A program made the translations under genes and the position numbers. The notes beneath the pieces were generated by a model that saw nothing but the letters and a program-made list of their open reading frames with translations, was not told the DNA's origin and did not search any database. DNA of 64,000 nt from Gemmatimonadaceae bacterium (GTDB lineage Bacteria; Gemmatimonadota; Gemmatimonadetes; Gemmatimonadales; Gemmatimonadaceae), in the NCBI GenBank assembly GCA_016742275.1, contig JACVCD010000004.1, positions 1 to 64,000 of the forward strand. The letters run 5' to 3'. The first letter of the stretch is position 1, and each line of letters starts with the position of its first letter. Below are positions 18,141 to 27,826 of the stretch, one piece after another.

Positions 18141-18743
18141 TTAGACTTCGCCTTGCAAGTCAGCATGATTGCTCTTAAACGGCGAGTCCAATCCTCCAAC
18201 GCGGTTGCTAAAGAAAGACTTAGCGCGCGACACACCACCGACCGAGTAGTGTCGATAGAAGCCGCGCATTCCATCTTTGTTTCCGGACGAATCGACCCAA
18301 CTGATTCGGAGTTTCGCCAACTCCGTTCGAAACGCCGCGTCGCTGGGAGCACCCAATGCTCGAAGCACTTGGCGGCGCAGTGCAACCACGCTCTCGCCTT
18401 TCTTAGATGAGGCGGCAACCGAGTCCAGCACCTGATTCCAGCGTTTAAGGGAATCCACTGTCGTCCTTCGGAGCATCGAGAAGCGCTCCACTCTCCCTCC
18501 ATTCCCGTTCGCCTCTTCTACGACAGACCTGGTTGCTTTCGACCTGCGCAAACCACTATCGGCTACAATTGAAGGGCTCGCTGAAACTGCCCCACTAATC
18601 AGCTGCGCGGGCCCTTCACTCGAATCGCCGCTACATCCGGTTGCCATGCCCAGAGCGAGGCCAAAGGTAGCAGCACGAAATCGCAACACCATACATTGCT
18701 GAGTTTGACGAGCCGACGACCAGAAGTCTTTTCCTTGATTCAT
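18141..18743 (-). CDS. Putative lipoprotein, upstream part of a split gene
   Basis: The ATG at 18743 is preceded by a GGAG about nine bases upstream; an ATG at 18692 is a second choice. A hydrophobic stretch and lipobox (LALGMATGC) at about residues 29-37 predict an exported lipoprotein. The rest is polar and basic. The gene ends at a TAA (18141-18143), and coding-like sequence continues in the same frame to 17496, so the 200-aa product may be truncated by a nonsense mutation. No family was recognised. Confidence 0.6.
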   Translation of the reverse strand: MNQGKDFWSSARQTQQCMVLRFRAATFGLALGMATGCSGDSSEGPAQLISGAVSASPSIVADSGLRRSKATRSVVEEANGNGGRVERFSMLRRTTVDSLKRWNQVLDSVAASSKKGESVVALRRQVLRALGAPSDAAFRTELAKLRISWVDSSGNKDGMRGFYRHYSVGGVSRAKSFFSNRVGGLDSPFKSNHADLQGEV

Positions 18744-18950
18744 CTTCGTAATCTCCGTGTCATGAAGAGTCTATCGCCGCAATTTGCGGCACCTCAGGTT
18801 CGCGATTCACGAACCTCACATTTTCTCCTATTGGCCATCAGCGTGCGCCCTAGAAGCAAGAATGCACTACTCGTCCCAAATTCGCAATATAGGAAATTAT
18901 TCGAAACGGTCCGCCGCGATGGGACTCGAGTCCTATAAGATTCGAAACCG

Positions 18951-19715
18951 TCAAGTCATCGCGTACACCACGATATTCACACCGAATCGCGTATTGTCGC
19001 GACGACGAAACCGCTTGTTCTTCCAGTCGTAGTCCCACTCGCAGCCGTAGTCCTTGTTGGAATACAGCACACCAAGTCGTCCGTGTTGCTCAACACCACG
19101 CAGATAGTCGTGCACCACATTGTCGCCCCACCCGTTGAGTTCATGCGAGGTGCGAGGCGGGCCGTCAGGGAACTGAAAGAAGCTCGAATAGACCGGATGA
19201 TTGCGCGCCAGTTTCGGCATGGCCTTTGGCCCGAACGCCTTCACCATCTCAGCTTCAAATGTCTTGGCGTAAAGCCCATTCACATCGTGATTGCAGTCAT
19301 CGCTGAAGAGCAAACCACCGTTCTCGACATAGCGAACTAGCCCCTTTCGTTCGGCTTCGCTGAAACGCACGAGCTTATGCCCCGTCATGAACACGAACGG
19401 AAACGCTGACAATTCCGCCGAGTCCGCGGTGATGACCACTTCCTGCTGATTCACCGGGATGTCGGTGTACTGCACCACCGCATCGAGGAGATTGGCGCAA
19501 ACCTTGGGATTGTAGTCCCAGTCTCCAGAGCTATACCGCAGTCGTGCGAAGGTGAACGCATACGGGAACGACGCGCGCCTGGAAACGGCGCCCATAAACG
19601 GCGCAGGCGCCGATGCGAGCACGCGAGGCGTGAACACACCGGCGCACAGGGCGGCAATGCCGCCGGTCGCGCTAGTCAGGAAATCTCGTCGGTTCAGCGT
19701 GAGCGGATCGCGCAT
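18951..19715 (-). CDS. DUF4159 protein with Tat-type signal
   Basis: LNRRDFLTSATGGIAALCAG at the N-terminus is a twin-arginine signal. The body carries the DUF4159 pattern: FARLRYSSGDWDYNP, then VITADSAELSAFPFVFMTGH, RYVENGGLLFSDDCN, HPVYSSFFQFPDGPP and a C-terminal RFGVNIVVYAMT. DUF4159 proteins are secreted and often encoded near MoxR/DUF58/BatA clusters. Here such a cluster lies 5 kb away on the other strand. Biochemical role is unknown. The start is 15 bp from the CsbD gene's stop, and the two could be co-transcribed. Confidence 0.9.
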   Translation of the reverse strand: MRDPLTLNRRDFLTSATGGIAALCAGVFTPRVLASAPAPFMGAVSRRASFPYAFTFARLRYSSGDWDYNPKVCANLLDAVVQYTDIPVNQQEVVITADSAELSAFPFVFMTGHKLVRFSEAERKGLVRYVENGGLLFSDDCNHDVNGLYAKTFEAEMVKAFGPKAMPKLARNHPVYSSFFQFPDGPPRTSHELNGWGDNVVHDYLRGVEQHGRLGVLYSNKDYGCEWDYDWKNKRFRRRDNTRFGVNIVVYAMT

Positions 19716-19730
19716 CCCCGAAAGATAGTG

Positions 19731-19973
19731 TTAGAGAGGCCGTGGCGGCGGCGTCTGACGGTCCGCCATACTGTCGTCCAGGCCGGAACGGAAACGGGTC
19801 AGCTCCTCCTCGACCTTTTCCTTTGCCTCGCCATAGCGTTGCTGGATCAGTCCCGAGACCTGCTCCCACTTCCCTTCCATTTGATCAAGCTCGTCGTCGG
19901 TCAGCTTGCCCCACTTCTCGCGCAGCTTGCCCTTGACCTGCAACCAGGTGCCCTTGGCCTTGTCGGTATTCAT
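19731..19973 (-). CDS. CsbD-family stress-response protein
   Basis: The 80-aa product begins with MNTDKAKGTWLQVKGKLREK and contains WGKLTDDELDQMEGKWEQV, the CsbD/YjbJ signature. Members are small, charged, stress-induced helical proteins of unknown mechanism. The gene is upstream of, and co-directional with, the DUF4159 gene. The length is slightly above the usual 60-70 residues because of the C-terminal extension. Confidence 0.93.
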   Translation of the reverse strand: MNTDKAKGTWLQVKGKLREKWGKLTDDELDQMEGKWEQVSGLIQQRYGEAKEKVEEELTRFRSGLDDSMADRQTPPPRPL

Positions 19974-20142
19974 GGCGACACTCCTGTGTGATGGGTTGAC
20001 CAGCTGAACGGAGTATCATGATTGGCCCGCATTCACGCAGTTGACCGTCCGGCCACATTCTTGCGCTGCCAGACGGGCCGACTGCGTCTATAACTTTTGG
20101 GCGATATCGCTCGGCGTTTCATTGTTTGATCTTTGGCGCGGT

Positions 20143-20628
20143 ATGTCCGTCACACGAATAGTCCGTCAGTTTCGCGTAGCCAGTTCCGCACGTGATGCGC
20201 ATTCCTTATGGCGCAATCACGCGCGTCTGGCGTCCGATTTTGGTCCAGCGTTTATCGCGGAACAGCACGGACTCCGCACGCGATGGACCTGCGGATCCCC
20301 GCAGGACGCCACGGGCTTGTCCTGGGAAACACACATCACGGCCGATGTGCCCGGTCGCCTCCTCGCGTGGGCGACTGTGCCTCAGGAACCGTTTCGTCAG
20401 ACCTGGGACTTGTGGTTTGCCGAACGAACAGACGGTCACGGGACCGATGTGCGACTTGTTCTGGAGTTGGTGCCACAAATCACCGATGGATCGCCCAATG
20501 ACTCTCGGGACTCTTCCCTTGACGGCAGTGTTGATGGACCTGAGGATCCGATATTCACGGCGGATCCGGAATACATCCTCGATCAGTTGATCCAGCGGTG
20601 GCAGGAACTTCTTGCTGCTTCCCGCTGA
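20143..20628 (+). CDS. SRPBCC/START-like fold protein
   Basis: The ATG at 20143 gives 161 residues. The open frame extends upstream, but that part is intergenic-like. Features of the SRPBCC (polyketide cyclase/dehydrase) fold include an N-terminal strand with SVTRIVRQFRVASSARDAHSLW, a central LLAWATVPQEPFRQTWDLWF pair of strands, and a long C-terminal helix (YILDQLIQRWQELLA). Ligand is unknown. It is followed 33 bp later by a hybrid histidine kinase gene, so a sensory or accessory role is possible. Confidence 0.75.
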   Translation: MSVTRIVRQFRVASSARDAHSLWRNHARLASDFGPAFIAEQHGLRTRWTCGSPQDATGLSWETHITADVPGRLLAWATVPQEPFRQTWDLWFAERTDGHGTDVRLVLELVPQITDGSPNDSRDSSLDGSVDGPEDPIFTADPEYILDQLIQRWQELLAASR

Positions 20629-20661
20629 CCACCCTGCTGACTACCCTCCTGTCTCGCGGTC

Positions 20662-23600
20662 ATGGCCCTCACGCCCCGCGGTCCTTCGCAAGGCTTCTCC
20701 AATCCGTTTGACCGGCTTACCACGCGCTCACTGACCTGGGGCGCGGTGGTGGCAGCGGCCGTACTTGCCGTCAATGTGCCACTCACCATCCGCAACACAC
20801 GGCAGATGGAGGAGAACGCCGGCTGGTTGGCTCACAGCCACGAAGTCGTCAATGCGCTTTCCAATGTGTTGGTGGAGGTTCGTGCGGCCGACGTCGGAGT
20901 ACTGACATCTGCTGTGACGCGGGACTCGCTTGATGCCGCGGCAGTGGAGCTGACCCGGCAAAGGGTAATCGCGCAACTCGACTCACTGCGCGTTCTCACC
21001 GCTGACAATCCGCCTCAGGCCCAGCGTCTCATCGCGATTCGTGATGCGGCAAATGCACGACTGAATCGTCTCGCTCTCTTTCAGTCCGCCGCCTTGGAGC
21101 GTGGTTCGGAAGCAGCACGACGTCTGATCGTGGCCCGCCGACAGACAACGCGAACCGACTCCCTCAGCCTGGCTGTCGGGGCCATGATCGCGGCCGAGCA
21201 GGACCTTTTGGAGCGACGCGCCAGGATTGCCGACGCCACCTACCAGCAGGCCGCACGCAGTGGTGTGTTTGCCGGCATGGCGGCGCTCGTGGCGTTCCTT
21301 GGGTTCGTGATCGTCTTGCGTCGCGAATTGGCTGCACGTCATCAGGCCGCTACGCTGCTCTCCGCTGAACGCGAACGACTCGAAACCACACTGCGCTCCA
21401 TCGGCGACGCCGTCATCACCACCGATCCGGCTGGCAATGTCACCGCAATGAATACGGTGGCTGAGCAGTTGACGGGACGTGACGCGATAACCTCCGTTGG
21501 ACAACCGCTGGACGCCGTTTTCAGGATTCCGTTCGATCCATCGGTGAGTATGGGTGAACATCCAGTGCGCGCGGTGCTCTCTGGGCGTCTGTCGCGTTCG
21601 GCATTGCACCAGGTCATGCTCCGCGCACCTGACGGCACGGAGCGCCCGATTGATCAGACAGCCGCGGCCATCGTCACGTCCTCCGGGCAGCGACTGGGCG
21701 GCGTGCTGGTATTCCGGGATGTTTCGGAGCAGAGAGCAGCACAGGAACGCATTCGGGCCAGCCAACAGCGTCTGCAACTGGCATTGCGATCCGCGCGCAT
21801 GGTGTCATTCGACGTGCCGCTCGATGGTGGACCGATCTCACTGTCGGAGAACGGTCCGGAAGTTCTGGGTTTCCCTGAAGGCACTGTGCTGTCTTCGCTG
21901 GATGCCGCGTTTGAATTGGTACACAGCGACGACCTGCCGGCTGTACGTGACACCGTCGCTCAGGCCAGTCTGACGGGAGAGTCCTTCGTACTCGTCTGCC
22001 GGGTTCAACGCGCGACCACGCATGACATTGCCTGGGTGGAAGTGCGCGGCGAAGTGCAGCAGACGCGCGATGGACGGCAGCTGCTTACGGGACTCATACT
22101 CGACATCTCCGATCGGCGCATTGCCGAGCAGTCGATTCGCGAAAGCGAGTCCCGGTTCCGCAGCATGGCCGACAGCGCGCCGGTCAAGATCTGGATGTCC
22201 GATCCGCACGGAGCATTCACGTACCTCAACGAGCGCTGGTACAAGTTTGCCGGCGGCAGCGCGGACGCTGCTGACGCGCTGGCGTCGCCGTTCGATCGCG
22301 CACATCCTGACGATCGACCGGAACTCGAGCGGGTGGTTCGCAAAGCGCACGAAGAGCATCGGGCCTATCAGCACGAACTGCGACTCAAGCGCCACGACGG
22401 CGTGTATCGCTGGGTCATCAACACTGCCACGCCGCGATTCGGTGCGGATGGACAATGGCTCGGGTTCATCGGCTCCATCATGGATATCGCCGATCGCAAA
22501 CTCCTCGAAGACGAATTGCGTTCCCTGGCACGCGACCTGTCGGATGCTGACCGTCGCAAGGACGAATTCCTCGCCACGCTGGCGCACGAACTCCGCAACC
22601 CTTTAGCTCCATTGCGCAATGGCGTAGAGATTCTGCGACTCGCCGCTCCGTCGCCCGAAATACTCGAACGCACACGTGGCATGATGGAGCGTCAGCTCGT
22701 GCAGCTGGTGCGTCTGGTGGATGACTTGCTCGATGTATCCCGCATCAGCAGCGGGAAGCTCGAGCTGCGTGTCGAACCTTTGACACTCGACACCATTGTT
22801 TCCACCGCGACCGAATCCACCGCAACGCATTTTGCCACGCGTGGACAACGACTGAATATCACCCTGCCAAAGACACCTGTGAATGTCCGTGCCGACGCGG
22901 CCCGCCTTTCACAGGTGCTCGCCAATCTGCTCGACAATGCGTCCAAGTACAGTCCCCGAGATACGACGGTTGAACTGTCCGTCGACACCACTCCCACACA
23001 TGCAGTTATTGCGGTTCGCGATCAGGGTCAGGGTATTCCGCGTCATCTGCTGAGTCGGGTATTCGAGCTGTTCACGCAGGTCGACCGTACGCTCGAGCGC
23101 ACCACCGGAGGCCTCGGCATCGGCCTCACGCTGGTCAAGCGTCTGGTCGAGATGCACGGCGGCACGATCGTGGCAGAAAGCGAAGGACAGGGCAAGGGCA
23201 GCACATTTACTGTCACGCTGCCGCTGGTATCCGCTGCGCCTCCTCAACCGCCCTCTGCTCCTCTTGCCAATCAGCCGGAAGCCACGAGTTCGGATTCAAG
23301 CGACGCTGACGGCTTGTCCATCGTGATTTGCGACGACAACATCGACGCTGCTACAACATTGGAGTCCATTCTCAAGGCCGGCGGACACCGGGTAACCACT
23401 GTGCATGATGGACATCATGCGATCGAACTGGCTCGGACCACACGCCCAGCTGCCATGATCATCGATCTGGGCATGCCTGTCCTCAACGGATTCGATACCG
23501 CCGCCCGTATCCGTGCGCTGAAGGAAGGCCGCGATATCGTGCTCATCGCACTGACCGGCTGGGGCAACGAAGACTACCGTCGACGGGCGCGTGAGGCAGG

Positions 23601-23703
23601 TTTCTCACACCATCTGGTGAAACCGGTAGACCTCGTCGTACTCAACGAACTGCTTGGGCGTATCATGCAGGAGCACCCACAACCGGTTCACACGACCATC
23701 TGA
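20662..23703 (+). CDS. Hybrid sensor histidine kinase/response regulator
   Basis: The order of parts in 1013 aa is: TM1 (about 28-47), an extracytoplasmic helical sensor of CHASE3 type (about 48-195), TM2 (about 199-218), three PAS-like domains (about 238-620), HisKA with phosphoacceptor motif [15 protein letters not shown] (about 635-650), HATPase with [11 protein letters not shown] (about 754), DQGQGIP and [10 protein letters not shown], and a receiver domain with ICDDN (about 887), phosphoacceptor MIIDLGMP (about 933) and LVKP (about 985). All key residues are present, so it should be an active membrane kinase. Its 3' end overlaps the convergent ChpT-like gene by 41 bp. Confidence 0.95.
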   Translation: MALTPRGPSQGFSNPFDRLTTRSLTWGAVVAAAVLAVNVPLTIRNTRQMEENAGWLAHSHEVVNALSNVLVEVRAADVGVLTSAVTRDSLDAAAVELTRQRVIAQLDSLRVLTADNPPQAQRLIAIRDAANARLNRLALFQSAALERGSEAARRLIVARRQTTRTDSLSLAVGAMIAAEQDLLERRARIADATYQQAARSGVFAGMAALVAFLGFVIVLRRELAARHQAATLLSAERERLETTLRSIGDAVITTDPAGNVTAMNTVAEQLTGRDAITSVGQPLDAVFRIPFDPSVSMGEHPVRAVLSGRLSRSALHQVMLRAPDGTERPIDQTAAAIVTSSGQRLGGVLVFRDVSEQRAAQERIRASQQRLQLALRSARMVSFDVPLDGGPISLSENGPEVLGFPEGTVLSSLDAAFELVHSDDLPAVRDTVAQASLTGESFVLVCRVQRATTHDIAWVEVRGEVQQTRDGRQLLTGLILDISDRRIAEQSIRESESRFRSMADSAPVKIWMSDPHGAFTYLNERWYKFAGGSADAADALASPFDRAHPDDRPELERVVRKAHEEHRAYQHELRLKRHDGVYRWVINTATPRFGADGQWLGFIGSIMDIADRKLLEDELRSLARDLSDADRRKDEFLATLAHELRNPLAPLRNGVEILRLAAPSPEILERTRGMMERQLVQLVRLVDDLLDVSRISSGKLELRVEPLTLDTIVSTATESTATHFATRGQRLNITLPKTPVNVRADAARLSQVLANLLDNASKYSPRDTTVELSVDTTPTHAVIAVRDQGQGIPRHLLSRVFELFTQVDRTLERTTGGLGIGLTLVKRLVEMHGGTIVAESEGQGKGSTFTVTLPLVSAAPPQPPSAPLANQPEATSSDSSDADGLSIVICDDNIDAATTLESILKAGGHRVTTVHDGHHAIELARTTRPAAMIIDLGMPVLNGFDTAARIRALKEGRDIVLIALTGWGNEDYRRRAREAGFSHHLVKPVDLVVLNELLGRIMQEHPQPVHTTI

Positions 23704-24349
23704 GCGCAACCCGCTCTTCTTCGTGTGGCTCCACTGCCTCCCACCAGCGCACCTGATAGCCGCATTCAGCGGCTAATCGTTCGGAGAAACGTCGCCACTT
23801 CTGCGTGCCCGCAAGCGGCGAACGCGATGGCACGATGGCCGTCATGCTCAACCTCGGCGCCAGTGTCAGTTCGATGGTAGGCGAAACCGCGGCGTCGTTT
23901 GGTATCACTACTCCATGCCACGCAGCCTGAATGAGTTGGGTGAGCACGGCCGCGTCCGGCAGGTCCCCAGTGGCGCGTACGCCATCATCTGACGCATGCA
24001 CCACAAACGTGCCTCGACGCGGCAATATCGCTCTGGCCAATCCCTGCAACTGCTCGATCCAAACATGGAGTGGTACGGGCGGAGCAACCCTGGCCGAGGG
24101 GACCGCAGCAGGAGTTGCCAGTCGCGAACTGGCCTCCACTCGTGCAAGTTCAAGCAGTTGCATTGCTCCGCGCAGTTGGCGCGCCAGCTCACGCATCGCC
24201 GTTTGCTGTCGTTCGTAGGCCGCAACATCAACAGGTGCTGGCAACTCGGCACGCATAGCCAATGCACCGGCAATGCTGCCGAGGTCATGTACGACCACGC
24301 CGGCAATCTCACGCTGCAACTGCGCAGTTTCCACACGATCCTTCGGCAT
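23663..24349 (-). CDS. ChpT/histidine-kinase-like protein with degenerate ATPase region
   Basis: The start at 24349 is chosen because GGAG lies six bases upstream; an ATG at 24355 is also in frame. Residues near 15-35 (IAGVVVHDLGSIAGALAMRAEL) look like a dimerisation/phosphoacceptor helix with His. The C-terminal half resembles a Bergerat fold but lacks recognisable N, G1 and G2 boxes. This is the layout of ChpT-type phosphotransferases or pseudo-kinases, about 230 aa. It is tightly divergent from the LuxR-type regulator gene, a plausible partner. Function as a phosphorelay protein is inferred. Confidence 0.65.
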   Translation of the reverse strand: MPKDRVETAQLQREIAGVVVHDLGSIAGALAMRAELPAPVDVAAYERQQTAMRELARQLRGAMQLLELARVEASSRLATPAAVPSARVAPPVPLHVWIEQLQGLARAILPRRGTFVVHASDDGVRATGDLPDAAVLTQLIQAAWHGVVIPNDAAVSPTIELTLAPRLSMTAIVPSRSPLAGTQKWRRFSERLAAECGYQVRWWEAVEPHEEERVALRWSCEPVVGAPA

Positions 24350-24369
24350 CACCATCTCCGGGGTAATTC

Positions 24370-25002
24370 TTGACGTCGCCTTCCAGCATCCGCATCCTGC
24401 TCGTAGACGATCATGCGATCCTGCGTGAGGGACTGGCAGCCCTGCTGTCCGGCGTCGAAGGACTTGAAGTCGTTGGACAGGCAGGTGATGGAGCAACCGC
24501 GATTGCCCTGTACCGCGATCTGCTCCCTGATGTCGTCATCTGTGATCTGCGAATGCACCCGATGGACGGCACCGAGGTCACGGCGACGATCCGGGCCGAG
24601 TTTCCCACGGCCCGGATCATTCTGCTGACCACGTATGATACCGACGAGGAAGTGTTCCGCGGACTTCGTGCTGGCGCCGCCAGTTATCTCCTGAAGGATG
24701 TGGCACCAGCACAGCTCATCGAGACCGTACAGGCTGTGTTCGCTGGTCGCAAGGCCATTGATCCGGCTATCGCGGCAAAGCTGGCGGAGCATGTATCCAA
24801 CGACGTGCTCACAGCGCGGCAGCTCGAGGTACTGCGCAGCCTGTCTGAAGGGCGGTCGAATATCGAAATCGCCAACACATTGTACATCAGTGAGGGCACG
24901 GTGAAGGCGCACATCAAGGCCATTCTACAGAAGCTGGGCGCGCGCGATCGCACGCAGGCCGTGACCATCGGTATCAAGCGCGGACTCATTCGCGCGCTGT
25001 AA
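24370..25002 (+). CDS. NarL/LuxR-family response regulator
   Basis: The receiver domain is complete (ILLVDDHAILREG at the N-terminus, phosphoacceptor VVICDLRMHPMDG about residues 56-68, and Lys in YLLKDVAP). The C-terminal LuxR helix-turn-helix is clear (LTARQLEVLRSLSEG, then YISEGTVKAHIKAILQKLG). The only start that keeps the first beta strand is a TTG at 24370; no ATG is available. It is divergent from the ChpT-like gene with a gap of about 20 bp, so its promoter must lie at least partly inside that gene. It is a DNA-binding transcription factor. Confidence 0.93.
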   Translation: MTSPSSIRILLVDDHAILREGLAALLSGVEGLEVVGQAGDGATAIALYRDLLPDVVICDLRMHPMDGTEVTATIRAEFPTARIILLTTYDTDEEVFRGLRAGAASYLLKDVAPAQLIETVQAVFAGRKAIDPAIAAKLAEHVSNDVLTARQLEVLRSLSEGRSNIEIANTLYISEGTVKAHIKAILQKLGARDRTQAVTIGIKRGLIRAL

Positions 25003-25199
25003 CCATATCTCAGTGATGATGGCGTGTTGGTCGTCACCAATTCGCCTCTCTCATTTGAGGTAGACCCCGCTCTCCCGATTCGGGGGACAAAAGATGGGCC
25101 ACATGTACAATGGAATGAACGGGTCGCCGGGCGAATACTCCTGAAGCATCAGCGAGCTGCAACGCGCGGTGCATCCACTTTGCTTCCAGGAGAATCATC

Positions 25200-25943
25200 A
25201 TGTCGCCAGCTTCGCGTACACTTGCCCTTCTTACGGCCGCATTTCTCTCCACAGCCTGCGGCGAGACCAAGAGCGATCAGGCCGTCGAAACGCAGACTGA
25301 TGACGGCACGCTCGTCAGCGCGATGACACCGGAAACTGCGAACGCGCAGGGTTCTGCGATGGTTCGCGTGGTCAACGCGGTGCCGATGTCACGGGATCTC
25401 ATGATCCGCGCCGACGAAAATCATGTGCTTCCCTCTGTCAAGTTTGGGAAGGTGAGTGACTATCAGTCCATCGATCAGACATGGGCATCGTTCCAGGTCG
25501 GCGATACGCTGGCCGGTACGTACACGCCCCTCACCACCAATCGCGAAATGCTTACCAATGGTGAGCGCTACAGCCTGATCGTTCTCAAGAACGAAAAGGG
25601 TGACAATTTCGAAACGCTGGTCGTGCGTGATCAGTACGTGCAGGATCCAACCAAGGCCGCCATTCGTGTCGTCCATGCGGCACCTGGCGTGAAGGAAGTT
25701 ATCGTGCAGCCGCGTGGCGGTGAGCGCATCGTCGAAGGCCTCGACTACGGTGAGGACGATGCCTACACCATGGTCGCCCCGTGGGAAGGCGTGCTCGAAA
25801 TCCGAGCCGATGAACGCAACACGCCGGTGCTCGTGACGCCGAAGGTATCGTTTGAAGCGGGCAAGGCCTATACGCTCGTGGTGTCGCGAGATGCCAAGGG
25901 CAAGGCCAGCCTGTTCTGGTTCGCGGACTCCCCGCAGAACTGA
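25200..25943 (+). CDS. DUF4397-domain lipoprotein
   Basis: The N-terminus has a signal and lipobox (LSTACGE, Cys about residue 20). From about residue 58 onward VRVVNAVPMSRDLMIRADE and VKFGKVSDYQSI match DUF4397 repeats, and IRVVHAAPGVKEVIVQP begins a second copy. The family is surface or periplasmic, with unknown function. The gene has a good AGGAGAATC before its ATG. Its 3' end is 7 bp from the convergent receiver-protein gene. Confidence 0.88.
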   Translation: MSPASRTLALLTAAFLSTACGETKSDQAVETQTDDGTLVSAMTPETANAQGSAMVRVVNAVPMSRDLMIRADENHVLPSVKFGKVSDYQSIDQTWASFQVGDTLAGTYTPLTTNREMLTNGERYSLIVLKNEKGDNFETLVVRDQYVQDPTKAAIRVVHAAPGVKEVIVQPRGGERIVEGLDYGEDDAYTMVAPWEGVLEIRADERNTPVLVTPKVSFEAGKAYTLVVSRDAKGKASLFWFADSPQN

Positions 25944-25950
25944 GCAGTGA

Positions 25951-26646
25951 CTACGGTGCCGGTTTTGGCCGGCCCGTAGCCAGCGCCACCAATCGATCGG
26001 GCAAGTTGTGCATGTCGGCGCCCTTGGCGATGAAGCCAAGGGCGCCGCTTGCATGTGCCTCCTCCGACAACGCGGCATCCACTCGGCCAGACATCAATGC
26101 GATACGCCGTGATGGATTCAACGCCATCAGTTCCTTGCACAGCGCAATTCCATCGCCGTCGGCGAGATGGACATCGAGCAGAATGAGATCGAATGATTCG
26201 CTCGCGAGCATGGTGCGCGCCTCGGCTGCCGCCGCCGCATGGTGGACGATGGAAAACCGACCTTGAGCCAATACAAGCTCAGAAAGCGCGTCAGCCATGG
26301 TGGCGTTGTCATCGACGATGAGGAGTCGCAACGCACTCGGATTCTCTGCTACGGGACGGTTCGGCGTTTCTGACTCGGCAATGGCCGACGGACGTTGGTT
26401 GGCCGTGTCTCCCAGCAGTTCCTCCATGGCCCGCACGACGGCTCCGATATCACGCATCGTGCCATTCATGGACTCGAGGACCGATCCCAGAGATGGCGAG
26501 GCGCCGTTGGCCGTATCAGCGCCGACCAGGCGACGCGCCACATCCAGACGCAGTTGCATCGGCATGAGATGATTGCGCAGGTCGTGCAGGCAGGCGCGCC
26601 ACGCCGCGTCACGCGATTCGTTCAGATCCGCCACGTCCTCGCCCAT
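25951..26646 (-). CDS. Receiver-domain protein with N-terminal phosphoacceptor-like helix
   Basis: The ATG at 26646 has AGGA about six bases upstream and is preferred over 26685. The N-terminal 80 residues contain LHDLRNHLMPMQLRLDVARRL, which resembles the phosphoacceptor helix of a histidine kinase, but no ATPase domain follows. The C-terminal part is a receiver: LRLLIVDDNATMADAL, phosphoacceptor LILLDVHLADGDG, and FIAKGAD with the conserved Lys. A protein with a His-containing helix joined directly to a receiver could relay phosphate. It is divergent from the next receiver gene. Confidence 0.82.
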   Translation of the reverse strand: MGEDVADLNESRDAAWRACLHDLRNHLMPMQLRLDVARRLVGADTANGASPSLGSVLESMNGTMRDIGAVVRAMEELLGDTANQRPSAIAESETPNRPVAENPSALRLLIVDDNATMADALSELVLAQGRFSIVHHAAAAAEARTMLASESFDLILLDVHLADGDGIALCKELMALNPSRRIALMSGRVDAALSEEAHASGALGFIAKGADMHNLPDRLVALATGRPKPAP

Positions 26647-26808
26647 GTGTTCCTGTGATGATGCGCACATATTTCGTCGCACCAATGCTGCTCGTCACGG
26701 TAAAAAATGCTGAAACGCTCCGTGATGTGCCAGCGCGTTGTGCGCAACCGCACTGACTGCTCGCGACTCTCCGCGAACGTCGATGCGTGATCTTTGCCCC
26801 GAGGTGTT

Positions 26809-27222
26809 ATGCAACCCGCGACCGTGCATGCCATTGTTGTTGACGACAATCAGGACGTGCGCGACAGCATGGTGATGGTCCTGGAATTGATGGGCTGTAC
26901 TGCACGCGCCCTGGAGACGGCTGAAGAAGCACTGGTGCTCCTGACGAACCCGGAGTCGCGCCCATCCGTTGGCGTCGCCTTCATCGATGTTTCATTGCCC
27001 GGCATGTCTGGGTTTGAATTGGCTACGGCGCTTCGTGCATCGGCTCGTGAACGCCGTTCCGGTCCCATCTCTACCCTACTCGTCGCCATGACCGGTTGGG
27101 GAACCGAAGCGGATCGCGAGCGCGCGCTCGATGCCGGCTTCGATACACATGTGGTGAAGCCGCTCGATATGAACGCACTGCAGGCGTTGCTCGATGCGGC
27201 TCGTTCGCGGCCCGCACGATAG
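26809..27222 (+). CDS. Single-domain response regulator
   Basis: The ATG at 26809 is preceded by GAGG at a good distance. The 137-aa product is a stand-alone receiver: AIVVDDNQDVRDSM with the acidic pair, phosphoacceptor VAFIDVSLPGMSGFEL, and HVVKPLD with the conserved Lys. There is no output domain, so it is likely to act by protein contact or as a phosphorelay intermediate. It is similar in style to the receiver of the hybrid kinase at 20.7 kb (both contain LTGW/MTGWG-like segments), which suggests local duplication. Confidence 0.92.
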   Translation: MQPATVHAIVVDDNQDVRDSMVMVLELMGCTARALETAEEALVLLTNPESRPSVGVAFIDVSLPGMSGFELATALRASARERRSGPISTLLVAMTGWGTEADRERALDAGFDTHVVKPLDMNALQALLDAARSRPAR

Positions 27223-27275
27223 ACGGCACTGTAGACAACGCATACGGCTTGGCGCTGAAGCTTCCACATATGCAA

Positions 27276-27317
27276 ACACGAGGGGCCGCATTCGATGAAT
27301 GCGGCCCCTCGTGTATT
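27276..27317. terminator. Bidirectional hairpin terminator
   Basis: Arms 27276-27293 and 27297-27314 form a perfect 18-bp stem (ACACGAGGGGCCGCATTC and its complement) around a 3-nt loop. It lies between the rightward receiver gene ending at 27222 and the leftward microprotein gene ending at 27355, so it can end both transcripts. Confidence 0.8.
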
Positions 27318-27354
27318 CCCCCGGCAGAGTCATTCGGTTCATTGACCCTGCCCG

Positions 27355-27507
27355 TCAGGCAACGGGCTTGCGGCCCTGGATGATGCGCACGAGTACCATC
27401 ACGATCGCCACGACCAGCAGAATGTGTACGAAACCGCCGATGGTATAAGACGACACCATCCCGAGCGCCCACAGCACGAGTAGCACGATGGCAAGCGTTG
27501 TCAGCAT
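27355..27507 (-). CDS. Lmo0937-family membrane microprotein, 50 aa
   Basis: An ideal AGGAGGTT (27511-27518) precedes the ATG at 27507, although the frame stays open far upstream. The product has two hydrophobic helices (LAIVLLVLWALGMVSSY and FVHILLVVAIVMVLVRIIQG) and ends GRKPVA. This matches the small lmo0937-type membrane family, which is often stress-associated. It ends at a strong bidirectional terminator. Confidence 0.88.
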   Translation of the reverse strand: MLTTLAIVLLVLWALGMVSSYTIGGFVHILLVVAIVMVLVRIIQGRKPVA

Positions 27508-27826
27508 GGGAACCTCCTGAATGATTGAGCGATACGAGTTCGGGATACACAAATGCAGGACAGACGTCCAAATGCACTGCGATCCTCGACTGCAGAGTAC
27601 CGCCGCCCCACAACAGCCGACCAGTAACCGCCAGCGGAGTCTTTGTCTCCCCCTTTTGGATAGGGGTGACCTCCCCCCGGGAGGAGGGGCAAAGATCGCT
27701 CCTCTGACGAAGCGCGCGGACGACCAGAAATCCCTACACTGATCGCAGCAGTCACGGGGCGGCAAACAGGCAACACGCTCCGCTCCCAAATGCAGTACGA
27801 ACGACAACTCCCCCTCGGAGGCGAAG
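27508..27826. other. Divergent intergenic region
   Basis: About 320 bp between the leftward microprotein gene and the rightward outer-membrane-like gene. It contains a C-run and G-run pair around 27671-27688 (ACCTCCCCCCGGGAGGAGG) that could form a short hairpin. No gene or clear promoter consensus was found. Confidence 0.4.

Noticed and set aside
20050-20064. CGGCCACATTCTTGC as a further sigma-54 site before the SRPBCC gene
   Set aside because: The -12 element fits but the -24 element differs at several bases, and the leader would be about 67 bases. Not called.
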